From contig NZ_VFNU01000001.1 of assembly GCF_006715725.1 (NCBI RefSeq), positions 2,666,001 through 2,730,000 of the forward strand: a stretch of DNA of 64,000 nucleotides. The letters are read 5' to 3'. The DNA is from Nocardioides sp. SLBN-35. Its GTDB lineage: Bacteria > Actinomycetota > Actinomycetes > Propionibacteriales > Nocardioidaceae. Positions 42,579-51,844 of this stretch are shown one piece after another. Under the pieces are notes generated by a model. That model was not told the DNA's origin, did not search any database, and saw nothing but the letters and a program-made list of their open reading frames with translations. How positions within the stretch are numbered: position 1 is the first letter of the stretch; every line of letters begins with the position of its first letter. Made by a program: the position numbers and the translations under genes.

Positions 42579-43640
42579 GTGGCGGAGACGTTCACCCGTG
42601 AGTACGACGCGATGCGTCGTGCGCTCGCGCTGGCAGCGACCCCCGGGGTGCCTCTGCATCCCAACCCGCGAGTGGGCTGCGTGCTGCTCGGCCCTGACGG
42701 CGACATCGTCGGCGAGGGCTACCACCACGGCGCCGGTACGCCGCACGCCGAGGTCGAGGCGCTGAAGGTGGCCGGCGACCGAGCGCGCGGCGCCACGGCG
42801 ATCGTGACGCTGGAGCCGTGCAACCACACCGGTCGCACCGGCCCCTGCTCGCAGGCGCTGATCGCCGCCGGCGTCGCCCGCGTGGTCATCGCGCAGCGCG
42901 ACCCCAACCCGCAGGCCGCGGGCGGCATGGAGACGCTGCTCGAGGCGGGCATCGAGGTCGACGCCGGCCTGCTCGCCGACGAGGCGGCCGAGGTCAACCG
43001 GGCCTGGACGTTCGCGCACCGCAACGGCCGGCCCTTCGTGACCTGGAAGTTCGCGACCACTCTCGACGGGCGCAGCGCCGCCGCCGACGGCACCTCGCGC
43101 TGGGTGTCCTCGCCGGCCGCGCGCCGCGACACGCACCTGCTGCGCGGCCTGTGCGACACCATGCTCGTCGGCACCAACACCGTCGAGGTCGACGACCCGC
43201 AGCTCACCGTCCGCGGCGACGACGACCAGCCGGTCGGCGAGCAGCCGCTGCGCGTGGTGATGGGGGAGCGCGACCTCGGCGAGGACCGCCGCGTCCTCGA
43301 CGATGCGGCGCCCACCGTGCACCTGCGCACCCGCGACCCCGAGCAGGCGCTGCGCAGCCTGTACGCCGAGCACGACCGCCACCACGTCTTCCTCGAGGGC
43401 GGGCCCACGCTGGCCGCCGCCTTCCTGCAGGCGGGCCTGGTCGACGAGGTCGTCACCTACGTCGCCCCGATGCTGCTCGGCGCCGGCCGCTCCGCCGTCG
43501 GCGACCTCGGAATCGCCACCATCGCCGACGCGTTGCACCTGCGGCTCGTCGACACCACTGTCGTCGGCGAGGGCGCCGAGGCCAACGTGCGCCTGATCAT
43601 GAGGCCCGGCACGGGCCGCACCGAGGAAGGAACCGCCTGA
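42579..43640 (+). CDS. ribD: Bifunctional riboflavin deaminase/reductase RibD
   Basis: 353 residues from GTG 42579 after GAGAGGCGG; an ATG at 42612 is a later alternative. N-terminal cytidine-deaminase-like domain with zinc ligands in PHAEVEAL (His56-Ala-Glu58) and EPCNHTGRTGPC (Cys81, Cys90). C-terminal reductase domain with WKFATTLDGRSAA and LEGGPTLAAAFLQAGLVDEV. It performs the second and third steps of riboflavin synthesis from the GTP cyclohydrolase II product. Controlled by the FMN riboswitch. Overlaps ribE by 1 base (TGATG). Confidence 0.96.
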   Translation: MAETFTREYDAMRRALALAATPGVPLHPNPRVGCVLLGPDGDIVGEGYHHGAGTPHAEVEALKVAGDRARGATAIVTLEPCNHTGRTGPCSQALIAAGVARVVIAQRDPNPQAAGGMETLLEAGIEVDAGLLADEAAEVNRAWTFAHRNGRPFVTWKFATTLDGRSAAADGTSRWVSSPAARRDTHLLRGLCDTMLVGTNTVEVDDPQLTVRGDDDQPVGEQPLRVVMGERDLGEDRRVLDDAAPTVHLRTRDPEQALRSLYAEHDRHHVFLEGGPTLAAAFLQAGLVDEVVTYVAPMLLGAGRSAVGDLGIATIADALHLRLVDTTVVGEGAEANVRLIMRPGTGRTEEGTA

Positions 43641-44263
43641 TGTTCACCGGCATCGTCGAGGAGCTCGGCACCGTCACCGCCGTCGAGGACCAGGGGGACG
43701 CCATCCGGCTCACCATCGCCTCCGACGTGACGTTGTCCGACGCCGGCCTCGGTGACTCCATCGCCGTCAACGGCTGCTGCCTGACCGTGGCCGAGCGCAC
43801 CGACACGACCTGGACCGCCGACGTGATGGCCGAGACGCTCGCCAAGACCACCACCGGCCGGCTCCACGTCGGCGACCGGGTCAACCTCGAGCGCGCCGTC
43901 ACCGCGGAGAAGCGCCTCGGTGGCCACGTCGTGCAGGGCCACGTCGACGCCGTCGGCGAGGTCGTCGCCCGCACCCCCAGCGAGCACTGGGAGCTCGTCG
44001 AGATCGCGATGCCCGACGAGCTCGGCCGCTACCTCGTCGACAAGGGCTCGATCACCGTCGACGGCACCTCGCTGACGGTCGTCGAGGCCGGCGAGCACAC
44101 CTTCACCGTCAGCCTGATCCCCGAGACCCTGGCCCGCACGACGCTCGGCTTCCGGGCCGTCGGCGACCGGGTCAACCTCGAGGTCGACGTCATCGCCAAG
44201 CACGTCGAGAAGCTCGTCCGTGCCTACACCAGCGCCCCCGGCGCCAGCAGCAAGGAGAACTGA
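43640..44263 (+). CDS. ribE: Riboflavin synthase, alpha chain type
   Basis: 207 residues, ATG 43640. Two lumazine-binding repeats, each beginning with [12 protein letters not shown] / [15 protein letters not shown] and each containing a [13 protein letters not shown] / [13 protein letters not shown] block; GHVVQGHVD is the family signature. It converts two 6,7-dimethyl-8-ribityllumazine molecules into riboflavin. Second gene of the rib operon, 1 base before ribBA. Confidence 0.96.
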   Translation: MFTGIVEELGTVTAVEDQGDAIRLTIASDVTLSDAGLGDSIAVNGCCLTVAERTDTTWTADVMAETLAKTTTGRLHVGDRVNLERAVTAEKRLGGHVVQGHVDAVGEVVARTPSEHWELVEIAMPDELGRYLVDKGSITVDGTSLTVVEAGEHTFTVSLIPETLARTTLGFRAVGDRVNLEVDVIAKHVEKLVRAYTSAPGASSKEN

Positions 44264-44264
44264 C

Positions 44265-45503
44265 ATGTCGGTGCGACTGGACCCGGTCGAGCGCGCGATC
44301 GCCGACATCGCGGCGGGCAGGGCCGTCGTCGTCGTCGACGACGAGGACCGCGAGAACGAGGGCGACATCATCTTCGCCGCCAGCAAGGCGACGCCGGAGC
44401 TGATGGCGTTCACGATCCGCTACTCCAGCGGCGTCATCTGCGCCCCGATGCCCGGCGCCATGCTCGACCGGCTCGAGATCCCGCTGATGACCCCGCACAA
44501 CAAGGACGCCTACCGCACGGCGTACACCATCTCGGTGGACGCCCGCGACGGCGTCAGCACCGGCATCTCCGCCGCCGACCGCGCCCACACCGTGCGGGTC
44601 CTCGCCGACTCGGCCACCGAGCCGTGGGAGCTGACCCGTCCGGGCCACGTTTTCCCGCTGCGCTACCGCGAGGGCGGCGTCCTGGTCCGACGCGGCCACA
44701 CCGAGGCCGCCGTCGACCTATGCCGCCTCGCCGGCCTGACCCCGACCGGCGTGCTCGTCGAGGTGGTCAACGACGACGGCACCATGAAGCGAGCCCCCGA
44801 GCTGCGCGCGTTCGCCGACGAGCACGGCTTGGCGATGATCTCGATCGAGGACCTGGTCCGCTACCGGCGCCGCGTCGAGACCCACGTCGTGCGCGAGGCG
44901 GAGACCAGCCTGCCCACCAGTCACGGCGACTTCACCGCGATCGGCTACACGATCACCGTCGACGGCAGCGAGCATGTCGCCCTCGTGTACGGCGATCCGG
45001 CCACCCTCGCGGACGGCGGACCGGTGCTCACCCGGGTGCACTCGGAGTGCCTGACCGGCGACGTCTTCGGCTCCAGCCGCTGCGACTGCGGCCCCCAGCT
45101 CAACGAGGCGATGGACCGCATCGTCGAGGAGGGCCGCGGCGTCGTGATCTACCTGCGCGGCCACGAGGGCCGGGGGATCGGCCTGGTCGCCAAGCTGCAG
45201 GCCTACCAGCTGCAGGACGGCGGCCGCGACACCGTCGACGCCAACCTCGACCTCGGCCTGCCCGCCGACGCCCGGCACTACGGCGCGGCCACGCAGATCC
45301 TCAAGGACCTCGGCGTCTCCGACGTGCGGCTGCTGACCAACAACCCCGACAAGGTGGCCTCGCTCGAGGACTACGGCGTGACCGTCAGCGAGCGGGTCCC
45401 GCTCACGCCGCACCCCAACGGCCACAACCTCGCCTACCTGCTGACCAAGCGCGACCGGATGGGCCACGACCTGCCTGACCTCGACCTCGAAGGAGTCAAC
45501 TGA
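44265..45503 (+). CDS. ribBA: DHBP synthase / GTP cyclohydrolase II RibBA
   Basis: 412 residues, ATG 44265 after AAGGAGAAC. The N-terminal domain (about residues 1-200) is DHBP synthase with [11 protein letters not shown] and the HTEAAVDL loop. The C-terminal domain (about 205-412) is GTP cyclohydrolase II with zinc site [15 protein letters not shown] and [12 protein letters not shown]. It makes both precursors of riboflavin, from ribulose 5-phosphate and GTP. Third gene of the operon and followed by ribH without a gap. Confidence 0.96.
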   Translation: MSVRLDPVERAIADIAAGRAVVVVDDEDRENEGDIIFAASKATPELMAFTIRYSSGVICAPMPGAMLDRLEIPLMTPHNKDAYRTAYTISVDARDGVSTGISAADRAHTVRVLADSATEPWELTRPGHVFPLRYREGGVLVRRGHTEAAVDLCRLAGLTPTGVLVEVVNDDGTMKRAPELRAFADEHGLAMISIEDLVRYRRRVETHVVREAETSLPTSHGDFTAIGYTITVDGSEHVALVYGDPATLADGGPVLTRVHSECLTGDVFGSSRCDCGPQLNEAMDRIVEEGRGVVIYLRGHEGRGIGLVAKLQAYQLQDGGRDTVDANLDLGLPADARHYGAATQILKDLGVSDVRLLTNNPDKVASLEDYGVTVSERVPLTPHPNGHNLAYLLTKRDRMGHDLPDLDLEGVN

Positions 45504-45504
45504 C

Positions 45505-45993
45505 ATGGCCGGACACGGCGCCCCCGACATCGCCCCCACCGACTGCCACGACCTGCGGGTCGCGGTCGTCGCGGCGAGCTGGCACACCGAGGTCATGGAC
45601 GGGCTGATCGCCGGCGCGCAGCGGGCCTTCGCCGACCACAAGGTCGAGGCGCCGGTCGTGGTGCGAGTCCCCGGCACCTTCGAGCTGCCCGTCACCGCCG
45701 ACGCCCTCGCTCCGTCGTACGACGCCGTGATCGCACTCGGCGTGGTCATCCGGGGCGGTACCCCGCACTTCGAGTACGTCTGCAGCGCCGCCACCGACGG
45801 CCTCACCCGGGTCTCGCTCGACCACCACATTCCGATCGGCTTCGGGGTGCTCACCTGCGACGACGAGGCGCAGGCGCTGGACCGCGCCGGCCTCGAGGGC
45901 TCGCACGAGGACAAGGGCTACGAGGCGGCCTCGGCCGCGCTGCAGACCGCGGCCACGTTGAAGAAGATCCGCAGCCGGGGCTACACGGGCTGA
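45505..45993 (+). CDS. ribH: 6,7-dimethyl-8-ribityllumazine synthase
   Basis: 162 residues, ATG 45505. Lumazine synthase motifs: [45 protein letters not shown] and [15 protein letters not shown]. It joins the pyrimidine and DHBP products and forms icosahedral or pentameric shells. Last rib gene; completes a full ribD-ribE-ribBA-ribH set. Confidence 0.96.
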   Translation: MAGHGAPDIAPTDCHDLRVAVVAASWHTEVMDGLIAGAQRAFADHKVEAPVVVRVPGTFELPVTADALAPSYDAVIALGVVIRGGTPHFEYVCSAATDGLTRVSLDHHIPIGFGVLTCDDEAQALDRAGLEGSHEDKGYEAASAALQTAATLKKIRSRGYTG

Positions 45994-46024
45994 GACCGGC
46001 GCAGGTCCGGCCGCGGCCACGCCG

Positions 46025-46030
46025 TAGGCT
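46025..46030 (+). promoter_or_regulatory. -10 box before hisE
   Basis: TAGGCT, 8 bases before GTG 46039; slightly wider than the other leaderless boxes, no ribosome site between. Confidence 0.45.
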
Positions 46031-46038
46031 GACCTCCC

Positions 46039-46302
46039 GTGAAGACGTTCGACGAGCTGTTCGCAGAGCTCAGCGAGAAGGCACAGACGCGGCCCGAGGG
46101 GTCCGGCACCGTCCGGCAGCTCGACGCCGGCGTCCATGCGATCGGCAAGAAGCTGATCGAGGAGGCCGCTGAGTCCTGGATGGCCGCCGAGCACGAGGGC
46201 AAGGACGCCACGGCCCTGGAGATCAGCCAGCTGCTCTACCACGCCCAGGTCCTCATGATCGCGAGCGGACTCTCGCTCGACGACGTCTACGCACACCTCT
46301 GA
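46039..46302 (+). CDS. hisE: Phosphoribosyl-ATP pyrophosphatase
   Basis: 87 residues, full length for actinobacterial HisE. The MazG-like four-helix fold is shown by [33 protein letters not shown] (EExxE metal site) and [19 protein letters not shown]. It hydrolyses phosphoribosyl-ATP to the AMP form, second step of histidine synthesis. Directly followed by hisG, whose ribosome site GAGGTGA overlaps the hisE stop. Confidence 0.95.
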   Translation: MKTFDELFAELSEKAQTRPEGSGTVRQLDAGVHAIGKKLIEEAAESWMAAEHEGKDATALEISQLLYHAQVLMIASGLSLDDVYAHL

Positions 46303-46312
46303 GGTGACTCCC

Positions 46313-47155
46313 ATGCTCAAGATCGCCGTCCCCAACAAGGGGGCCCTGTCCGAGGCTGCCTCGGGCATGCTCCGCGAGGCGGGCTACGCCCAGCGCTCGG
46401 ACTCCAAGCAGCTCACCAAGATCGACCCCGACAACGAGGTCGAGTTCTTCTACCTGCGTCCGCGCGACATCGCGCTGTACGTCGGCGAGGGCACCCTCGA
46501 CGCCGGCATCACCGGCCGCGACCTGCTCCTCGACTCCCACGCGACCGCGACCGAGGCGCTCCAGCTGGGCTTCGGCCGCTCGAAGTTCCGCTTCGCCGCC
46601 CGCCCCGGCACCGCCGAGAAGGTCGAGGACCTGGCGGGCAAGCGGATCGCGACCTCCTACGACGGCGTGGTCAAGCGCTACCTCGCCGAGCGCGGCATCG
46701 AGGCCTCGGTCGTCCGTCTCGACGGCGCGGTCGAGACCAGCATCCAGCTCGGCGTGGCCGACGTGATCGCCGACGTCGTGGAGACCGGCTCCACCCTGCG
46801 CAACGCGGGCCTGGAGGTGTTCGGCGACGTCATCCTCGAGTCCGAGGGGGTGATGATCACCCGCCCCGACGCCGACCCGAGCGCGCTCGAGGTCTTCACC
46901 CGGCGCCTGCAGGGCGTCCTGGTCGCTCGCGCGTACGTGATGATGGACTACGACATCCGTGCGGAGAAGGTCGAGCAGGCCATCGCGCTGACTCCCGGCA
47001 TCGAGAGCCCCACCGTCAGCCCGCTCCACCGCGAGGGCTGGGTCGCGGTCCGCTCCATGGTGCAGCGGGCCACCGCCCAACGGGTGATGGACGAGCTGTT
47101 CGCCCTCGGCGCCCGCGCGATCCTCACCACCGACATCCACGCCTGCCGGCTCTGA
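46313..47155 (+). CDS. hisG: ATP phosphoribosyltransferase, long form
   Basis: 280 residues from ATG 46313; GAGGTGA 6 bases upstream decides this start over a GTG at 46304. Motifs: IAVPNKGALSEAASGMLREAGY, DAGITGRDLL, GVADVIADVVETGSTLRNAGL (phosphate loop E-TGSTL) and a C-terminal HisG_C regulatory domain (about residues 200-280) that binds histidine in the long form. First committed step of histidine synthesis, so feedback inhibition by histidine is expected. Confidence 0.96.
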   Translation: MLKIAVPNKGALSEAASGMLREAGYAQRSDSKQLTKIDPDNEVEFFYLRPRDIALYVGEGTLDAGITGRDLLLDSHATATEALQLGFGRSKFRFAARPGTAEKVEDLAGKRIATSYDGVVKRYLAERGIEASVVRLDGAVETSIQLGVADVIADVVETGSTLRNAGLEVFGDVILESEGVMITRPDADPSALEVFTRRLQGVLVARAYVMMDYDIRAEKVEQAIALTPGIESPTVSPLHREGWVAVRSMVQRATAQRVMDELFALGARAILTTDIHACRL

Positions 47156-47162
47156 CCCGCCC

Positions 47163-47615
47163 GTGACCTCTTCGCCCGACCTGCCCACGCTGCCGCGGAC
47201 CTGGCGGCCCTTCGGACCACGGATGGCCGCCGCGGTCTTCGCGGTGATCCTCGTGGGCGCCTTCGCCTGGCTCTGGGTGAACTTCGACGACCAGACCAAG
47301 GCCGCGGTCAACAACCTGGAGAAGGCGACCGTCGCCTTCTTCATCCTGCTCGGCCTGGCGCTGCTCAACGCCCTGGCCCGCTCCCGGGTGGTCGCCCGCG
47401 AGGACGGGCTCACCGTCGTCAACGGCTACCGCACCCGTCGCTTCGCCTGGAGCGAGGTCGGCACGGTCCGGTTCCCTCAGGGTGCCCCGTGGCCGCACCT
47501 CGACCTCGGCGACGACGAGCGGGTCTCCCTGCTCGGCATCCACGCCTCCGACGGTGCCCGCGCCGCCACGGCGATCCGCGAGCTGCGCGCGGTCGTCGCC
47601 GCCCACCAGGGCTGA
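47163..47615 (+). CDS. PH-domain (bPH_6-like) membrane protein
   Basis: 150 residues, start 47163. Two membrane helices (about residues 20-42 and 55-75) followed by a small beta-rich domain, ARSRVVAREDGLTVVNGYRTRRFAWSEVGTVRF, which is the bacterial PH-like domain pattern often found just after hisG in actinobacteria. No catalytic residues. Probably the last gene of the hisE-hisG transcript. Function unknown. Confidence 0.75.
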   Translation: MTSSPDLPTLPRTWRPFGPRMAAAVFAVILVGAFAWLWVNFDDQTKAAVNNLEKATVAFFILLGLALLNALARSRVVAREDGLTVVNGYRTRRFAWSEVGTVRFPQGAPWPHLDLGDDERVSLLGIHASDGARAATAIRELRAVVAAHQG

Positions 47616-47621
47616 GCCGGC

Positions 47622-48509
47622 TCAGAGGGCGCGAATGCCCCAGGAGGCCGCGAAGGTGTCGCCGGGCGCCAGCACCACCAGGTCCTCGCCGGAGTTGAAG
47701 GCGTCCGGGGGAGCGGTCATCGGCTCGACGGCGACGCTGACCCGCGGTGTCGGGGTGTCGTCGCCGGTGTAGACCTGCAGCCACCGGTGGTGCTCGTCGA
47801 CCCACAGCGCCACCCCGGCGTCGCCGGACCGCAGGGTCACCGTCGCCCGGCCGTCCGCGTCGCGAGCCAGGTCGGTCAACGCGTGGTTGAGCACCGTGCC
47901 GCCCAGCGGAGAGGTCACCAGCCCCTCGGCCGGCGCCGTCCCGGTCGGCAGCAGCCGCTCCGGGTCCACCTCCAGCACCGTCGCCGCGCCGAGGTCGATC
48001 GTCCATCCGTCGCACGGTCCCGGCCCGGCCAGCAGGTAGGGATGTGCCCCCGATGCGTACGGCGCCGCCGACGTCGCCAGGTTCGTCGCCGCCTGCGTGA
48101 CCGTCAGCCCGTCCGCCCCCAGCGCGTACGCCGTCGTCAGCGCCAGCGCCCACGGATAGCCCGTCTGCGCGGGCAGGAAGTACGACAGCTCCACCCGGTC
48201 CGGCGCCGCGGACGCCAACGTCCACGCCGCCCACCGCACCAGCCCGTGCGACGCATTGCCCCGCTTCGGCTCGGTCAGCGCGAGCTGTTGGGTGCTCCCC
48301 TCGAAGGTGTAGCGCCCGTCCCGGATCCGGTTCGGCCACGGCACCAGCAGCTGCCCCCGCCCACCCGACGGCATCGCGTCCTCCGCGAACCCGTCGACCA
48401 GCTCGCGGCCGCCGTACGTCAGCGACCGCAGCGCGCCACTGCCCTGCGTGACGACGGCGCGGTAGCCGTGGGAGGACAGGACGTACTGCTCGCCGGTGGG
48501 TGCGGTCAC
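47622..48509 (-). CDS. Aldose 1-epimerase family protein
   Basis: 295 residues from GTG 48509. Galactose mutarotase-like fold: PWPNRIRDGRYTFEGS and ASHGLVRWAAW (catalytic His), GAHPYLLAGPG (second catalytic His) and AVEPMTAPPDAFNSGED (catalytic Glu). It interconverts alpha and beta forms of a sugar; which one is unknown. Leaderless: TAGGCT lies 6 bases upstream on the minus strand. Convergent with the PH-domain gene. Confidence 0.88.
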   Translation of the reverse strand: MTAPTGEQYVLSSHGYRAVVTQGSGALRSLTYGGRELVDGFAEDAMPSGGRGQLLVPWPNRIRDGRYTFEGSTQQLALTEPKRGNASHGLVRWAAWTLASAAPDRVELSYFLPAQTGYPWALALTTAYALGADGLTVTQAATNLATSAAPYASGAHPYLLAGPGPCDGWTIDLGAATVLEVDPERLLPTGTAPAEGLVTSPLGGTVLNHALTDLARDADGRATVTLRSGDAGVALWVDEHHRWLQVYTGDDTPTPRVSVAVEPMTAPPDAFNSGEDLVVLAPGDTFAASWGIRAL

Positions 48510-48515
48510 GGGGTG

Positions 48516-48521
48516 AGCCTA
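48516..48521 (-). promoter_or_regulatory. -10 box of the aldose epimerase gene
   Basis: TAGGCT on the minus strand, 6 bases before GTG 48509; leaderless pattern. Confidence 0.5.
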
Positions 48522-48530
48522 GGCAACGCG

Positions 48531-49073
48531 CTAGGTGCGCACGACCAGGTCCGCCCGCGCCCGCGTCCCCTCCTGGGCGTGCAGTGCCTCCTCGTCGGCC
48601 AGCCACGCGTCCCAGTGCGGCCGCATCTGCTCGCCGTCGCGCTCCAGCCACCTCGCCAGGCGCACGTCGAGGTCCGCCTCGACCCACACCGTCAACGTCA
48701 CCAGTGACGCGTACGACGCCGCCGCGCTGCCGACGCCCTCGAGCACGAGCAGCGGCCCGGGGTCGACGACGAACGTCCCGTCCCAGCCGTCGGCGTACCA
48801 GTCCCAGCGCCGCCAGCGTCCGGGTCGTCCAGCAGCGAGGGGGAGCAGCAGCGCCTCGACCGAGGCGCCCAGCCCCGGCAGCCCGCGCCAGCCCTCGAGC
48901 ATCTCGTCGGTGCCGAGCACGACCGCCTCCGGTGCCAGGGCCGCCAGCGCGCGGGCCAGCGTGGTCTTGCCCGAACCGGCCAGCCCGTCGATGCAGATCA
49001 GCCGTCCCGCCCCGAGCGTCGGCGGCCGCGACAGGGTCGCGGCGAGGATGTCAGAAGGCGAGGCCGTGGCCAC
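48531..49073 (-). CDS. P-loop kinase, uridine-kinase-like
   Basis: 180 residues from GTG 49073. Walker A DGLAGSGKTTLARAL at about residues 29-43, then GTDEMLEGWRGL, VVDPGPLLVLEGVGSA (Walker B-like strand) and LDVRLARWLERDGEQMRPHWDAW, the lid with arginines. The layout fits the uridine kinase / AAA_18 group that phosphorylates nucleosides or other small alcohols. Its start overlaps the end of the upstream D-threonine-aldolase-like gene by 23 bases, so translation is probably coupled. Confidence 0.75.
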   Translation of the reverse strand: MATASPSDILAATLSRPPTLGAGRLICIDGLAGSGKTTLARALAALAPEAVVLGTDEMLEGWRGLPGLGASVEALLLPLAAGRPGRWRRWDWYADGWDGTFVVDPGPLLVLEGVGSAAASYASLVTLTVWVEADLDVRLARWLERDGEQMRPHWDAWLADEEALHAQEGTRARADLVVRT

Positions 49074-50298
49074 GGTAGGTCGGGACCTCCTCGACGAACC
49101 GCTCGCCCTGCAGGAGCAGCGCGGTGCGGCCGTGCTCGAACGGCTCGCCCGACTTGGCGTGCCGGAACCACACCAGGTCGCCGATCGCGAGCCGCCCGGC
49201 GTTGGTGCCGACCAAGGGCGTCTGCACCTCGCCGGCGCCCTCGAGCCCGGTCAGGCTCAGGCCCGGGGGTGCCCACGGCGTCGGCGCCCGGTCGGAGCCG
49301 GTGGGGCCGGAGGCGATCAGGCCGCCGCCGTGCACCGTCGCGACGTCGGCCGAGGGCCGCCGGGTGACGGGCAGCCCGAAGAAGGCCGCCGGGATGGGGG
49401 AGAAGGACTCGTAGTGGTCGAACAGCGTGGGCGCCAGCAGGCCTGAACCGGCCGTCACCTCGGTCACGACCGGGTCCGCGGCCGACGACTCGATCGACCC
49501 CGAGCCACCGGCGTTCCAGAACTCGATGCCCGCGAAGTCGCCGTACCCCTTGAGGGCGTCGAGCGCCTCGATCATCGCGGTACGACGCACCTGCAGCTGC
49601 GCGACCGAGAGCTGCTTGAGCTTGCGCACGATCGCCGACTTCGCCCGCTGGTGCGGCACCGCGTCCGGTACGCCGGCCACCTGGCCCTCGTAGGTCATCA
49701 CCCCGACCAGCTGGAAGCCCTTGCGGTCGATCACGGTCCGGGCGAGCGAGGTGACCGCGCCGACGTCGTACAGGGGGGAGCGCTTGGGCCCGACCGCCTG
49801 TCCGCCCCAGCGCAGCCCGGCGTCGATGTCGAGCGCCACCCGCACCGGCACCGCCGTGGAGGCCCGCAGGCTGTCGACGAGGTCGAGGTGGGCGACGTCG
49901 TCGACCATGATCGTGATCCGCGAGGCCGCCCGCGGCGAGGCGACCAGCGCGGCCAGCGCGGCCCGGTCCACGCTCGGGTAGGCGACCACGATGTCGTCGC
50001 ACACGTCCTCCTCGGCCAGCCACAGCGCCTCGGCGAGCGTGTAGGCCAGCACCCCGGCGAACCCGTCGGCCGCCAGCGCCCGGCTCACCAGCGCCGGCAC
50101 CCGGATCGACTTCGACGCGACCCGGATCGGCGTACCGCCGGCCCGGCGGGCCAGGTCGGCCGCGTTGGCGTCGAAAGCGTCGAGGTCGACGACGAACACC
50201 GGCGTGGACAGGGGCTCGCGCCAGGCAGCGACTGCCTCGCGCAGGCGCGCGGCGAGCCTGGTGCGCGCGATCGACGACGCAGGGGGGTGGTGCTGCAT
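49051..50298 (-). CDS. D-threonine aldolase-like / alanine racemase-fold PLP enzyme
   Basis: 415 residues from ATG 50298. N-terminal PLP barrel: TPVFVVDLDAFDANAADLARRAGGTPIRVASKSIRVPAL has the lysine (VASKS) that binds PLP, as in DSD1/alanine-racemase-fold enzymes; MTYEGQVAGVPD and FWNAGGSGSIESSAADPVVTEVTAGSGL follow, with metal-binding residues expected in the C-terminal beta domain (VRFRHAKSGEPFEHG-like segment). Members act on D-amino acids (aldolase, dehydratase or deaminase). The exact reaction cannot be set. Co-transcribed with the kinase downstream, divergent from the SseB-like gene. Confidence 0.82.
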   Translation of the reverse strand: MQHHPPASSIARTRLAARLREAVAAWREPLSTPVFVVDLDAFDANAADLARRAGGTPIRVASKSIRVPALVSRALAADGFAGVLAYTLAEALWLAEEDVCDDIVVAYPSVDRAALAALVASPRAASRITIMVDDVAHLDLVDSLRASTAVPVRVALDIDAGLRWGGQAVGPKRSPLYDVGAVTSLARTVIDRKGFQLVGVMTYEGQVAGVPDAVPHQRAKSAIVRKLKQLSVAQLQVRRTAMIEALDALKGYGDFAGIEFWNAGGSGSIESSAADPVVTEVTAGSGLLAPTLFDHYESFSPIPAAFFGLPVTRRPSADVATVHGGGLIASGPTGSDRAPTPWAPPGLSLTGLEGAGEVQTPLVGTNAGRLAIGDLVWFRHAKSGEPFEHGRTALLLQGERFVEEVPTYRGHGLAF

Positions 50299-50332
50299 CT
50301 GGTCATCGTTCCACGGGTGGGATGATTCCTCC

Positions 50333-50860
50333 GTGACCGCATCGCCGAACGAGCGTCCCGACGCCCGCCGCCTGCAGGGCTCGGAGTACGTCGACGACGA
50401 CGGCGGTGCCGATGCCACCCTGGCTCGGGCGCTGGCCGGCCACGAGGCCGGGACGACGCCGTACCCGGAGGCGCTCGCCGCCCTGGCCCCGGCCCGGCTG
50501 CTGGTCCCGGTCGTCGCGCTCCTCGGCGAGGCCGAGGTCGGCGAGGACGGGCTCGCGCGCGACAAGTCGAGCGACATGGCGGCCGTGCTGCTCACCGGCG
50601 CCGACGGCCGGCTCGCGCTGCTCGCGTTCACCGACCTCGCCGCGCTGGCCGCGTGGGACCCGCAGGCGCGTCCGGTCCCTGTCGCCGCGCACCTCGCCGC
50701 CGCCACCGCCGTGCAGGAGGGCGCGCAGGCGCTGGTGGTCGACGTGGCCGGCCCGCACACCTTCGTCCTCGCCGACGACGACCTGCACCGGATCGCGTCC
50801 GGCTGGACCCCCGTCCGGCTCGAGGACGGCGACTGGGCCTGGCTGGGTGCCGCGGATTAG
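50333..50860 (+). CDS. SseB-like protein
   Basis: 175 residues from GTG 50333, with GATGAT 6 bases upstream. The SseB N-terminal domain pattern is visible: LAGHEAGTTPYPEALAALAPARLLVPVVALL, KSSDMAAVLLTGADGRLALLAFTDLAALAAWDPQARPVPV, then AAATAVQEGAQALVVDVAGPHTFVL. Common next to infC in actinobacteria; function unknown. Stop at 50858-50860 precedes the infC leader. Confidence 0.78.
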   Translation: MTASPNERPDARRLQGSEYVDDDGGADATLARALAGHEAGTTPYPEALAALAPARLLVPVVALLGEAEVGEDGLARDKSSDMAAVLLTGADGRLALLAFTDLAALAAWDPQARPVPVAAHLAAATAVQEGAQALVVDVAGPHTFVLADDDLHRIASGWTPVRLEDGDWAWLGAAD

Positions 50861-51138
50861 CACCCTGCGGAACAAACGGGTTAGCATCGGGCGTTGACCG
50901 ATCCGTCATGCCTGTACCCGCAGGCGTCGACAGATCCACAAGCGGGGACCAGCACCATCGTCTCCCACCCGCAGCGGCCGCCAGGTCGTCGGGTCCGGTC
51001 CGTGGAAAGCCCCGCCGGGGCCGTCGTACGACGACACCGGAGTCACGGGGCCCGTGACTGGCTTCCGCTTGTACCAGCGGGAGCCTCTTCTCATTTGCAG
51101 GGCTGAAGACCTCCCGACACACCTAGTTTGGAGGACAC
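50861..51138 (+). promoter_or_regulatory. Leader region of the infC-rpmI-rplT operon
   Basis: 278 bases without a supported gene. Two hairpins are clear: AGTCACGGG/CCCGTGACT (51041-51049 and 51051-51059) and GCTTCCGCT/AGCGGGAGC (51061-51069 and 51076-51084), the second followed by CTCTTCTCATTT, which looks like a weak terminator. The position matches ribosomal-protein-autoregulated leaders known for infC-rpmI-rplT operons; binding by L20 is inferred. Confidence 0.5.
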
Positions 51139-51813
51139 ATCAGCACCGAGCTGCGCATCAACGAGCGGATCCGGGTTCCCGAGGTCCGTCTCGTGGGACC
51201 CAACGGCGAGACCGTCGGCATCGTCCCCACCGACCAGGCCCTCAAGCTCGCGCAGGAGGCCGACCTGGACCTGGTGGAGATCGCCCCGATGGGGAAGCCC
51301 CCCGTCTGCAAGCTCATGGACTACGGGAAGTTCAAGTACGAGAACGCCCAGAAGGCCCGTGAGGCGCGACGGAACCAGACCAACGTCATCATCAAGGAGA
51401 TGAAGCTCCGGCCCAAGATCGACGCGCACGACTACGAGACCAAGAAGGGTCACGTCGTTCGCTTCCTCAAGGCCGGCGACAAGGTCAAGATCACGATCAT
51501 GTTCCGCGGCCGCGAGCAGCACCGCCCCGAGCTGGGCTACCGACTGCTGCAGAAGCTGGCCGAGGACGTCCAGGAGCTGGGCTTCGTGGAGTCCAACCCC
51601 AAGCAGGACGGCCGCAACATGACGATGGTCATCGGCCCGCACAAGAAGAAGGCCGAGGCCAAGCTCGAGGTGAAGGCCGCGAAGCAGGAGGCCGCCGCGG
51701 AGCGCGCCGCCGAGCAGGCCGCCGAGCACGCCGAGCGGACCGCCGTGCAGCCGTCGAGCACCAAGAAGGCCAAGCGCGCCAACGAGGCGCTCGACCCCGA
51801 CATCGACCTGTAA
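51139..51813 (+). CDS. infC: Translation initiation factor IF-3, ATC start
   Basis: 224 residues from ATC 51139, 4 bases after GGAGG. The conserved IF-3 N-terminus ([19 protein letters not shown]) lies upstream of the next usual start codon (GTG 51193), which would cut it off, so the non-standard isoleucine codon is the start. N-domain about residues 1-80, linker [10 protein letters not shown]-domain with [42 protein letters not shown]-terminal Ala/Lys/Glu tail of about 45 residues is an actinobacterial extension. IF-3 rejects non-standard start codons, so use of ATC allows negative feedback. Confidence 0.92.
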   Translation: MSTELRINERIRVPEVRLVGPNGETVGIVPTDQALKLAQEADLDLVEIAPMGKPPVCKLMDYGKFKYENAQKAREARRNQTNVIIKEMKLRPKIDAHDYETKKGHVVRFLKAGDKVKITIMFRGREQHRPELGYRLLQKLAEDVQELGFVESNPKQDGRNMTMVIGPHKKKAEAKLEVKAAKQEAAAERAAEQAAEHAERTAVQPSSTKKAKRANEALDPDIDL

Positions 51814-51844
51814 GACGAACGAAGAGACAGAGCGGACACATCAG

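Noticed and set aside
50894..51106. Small open frame of 70 codons in the infC leader
   Set aside because: No ribosome site, and it covers both hairpins. Translation shows no family. An attenuator leader peptide cannot be excluded but is not supported.
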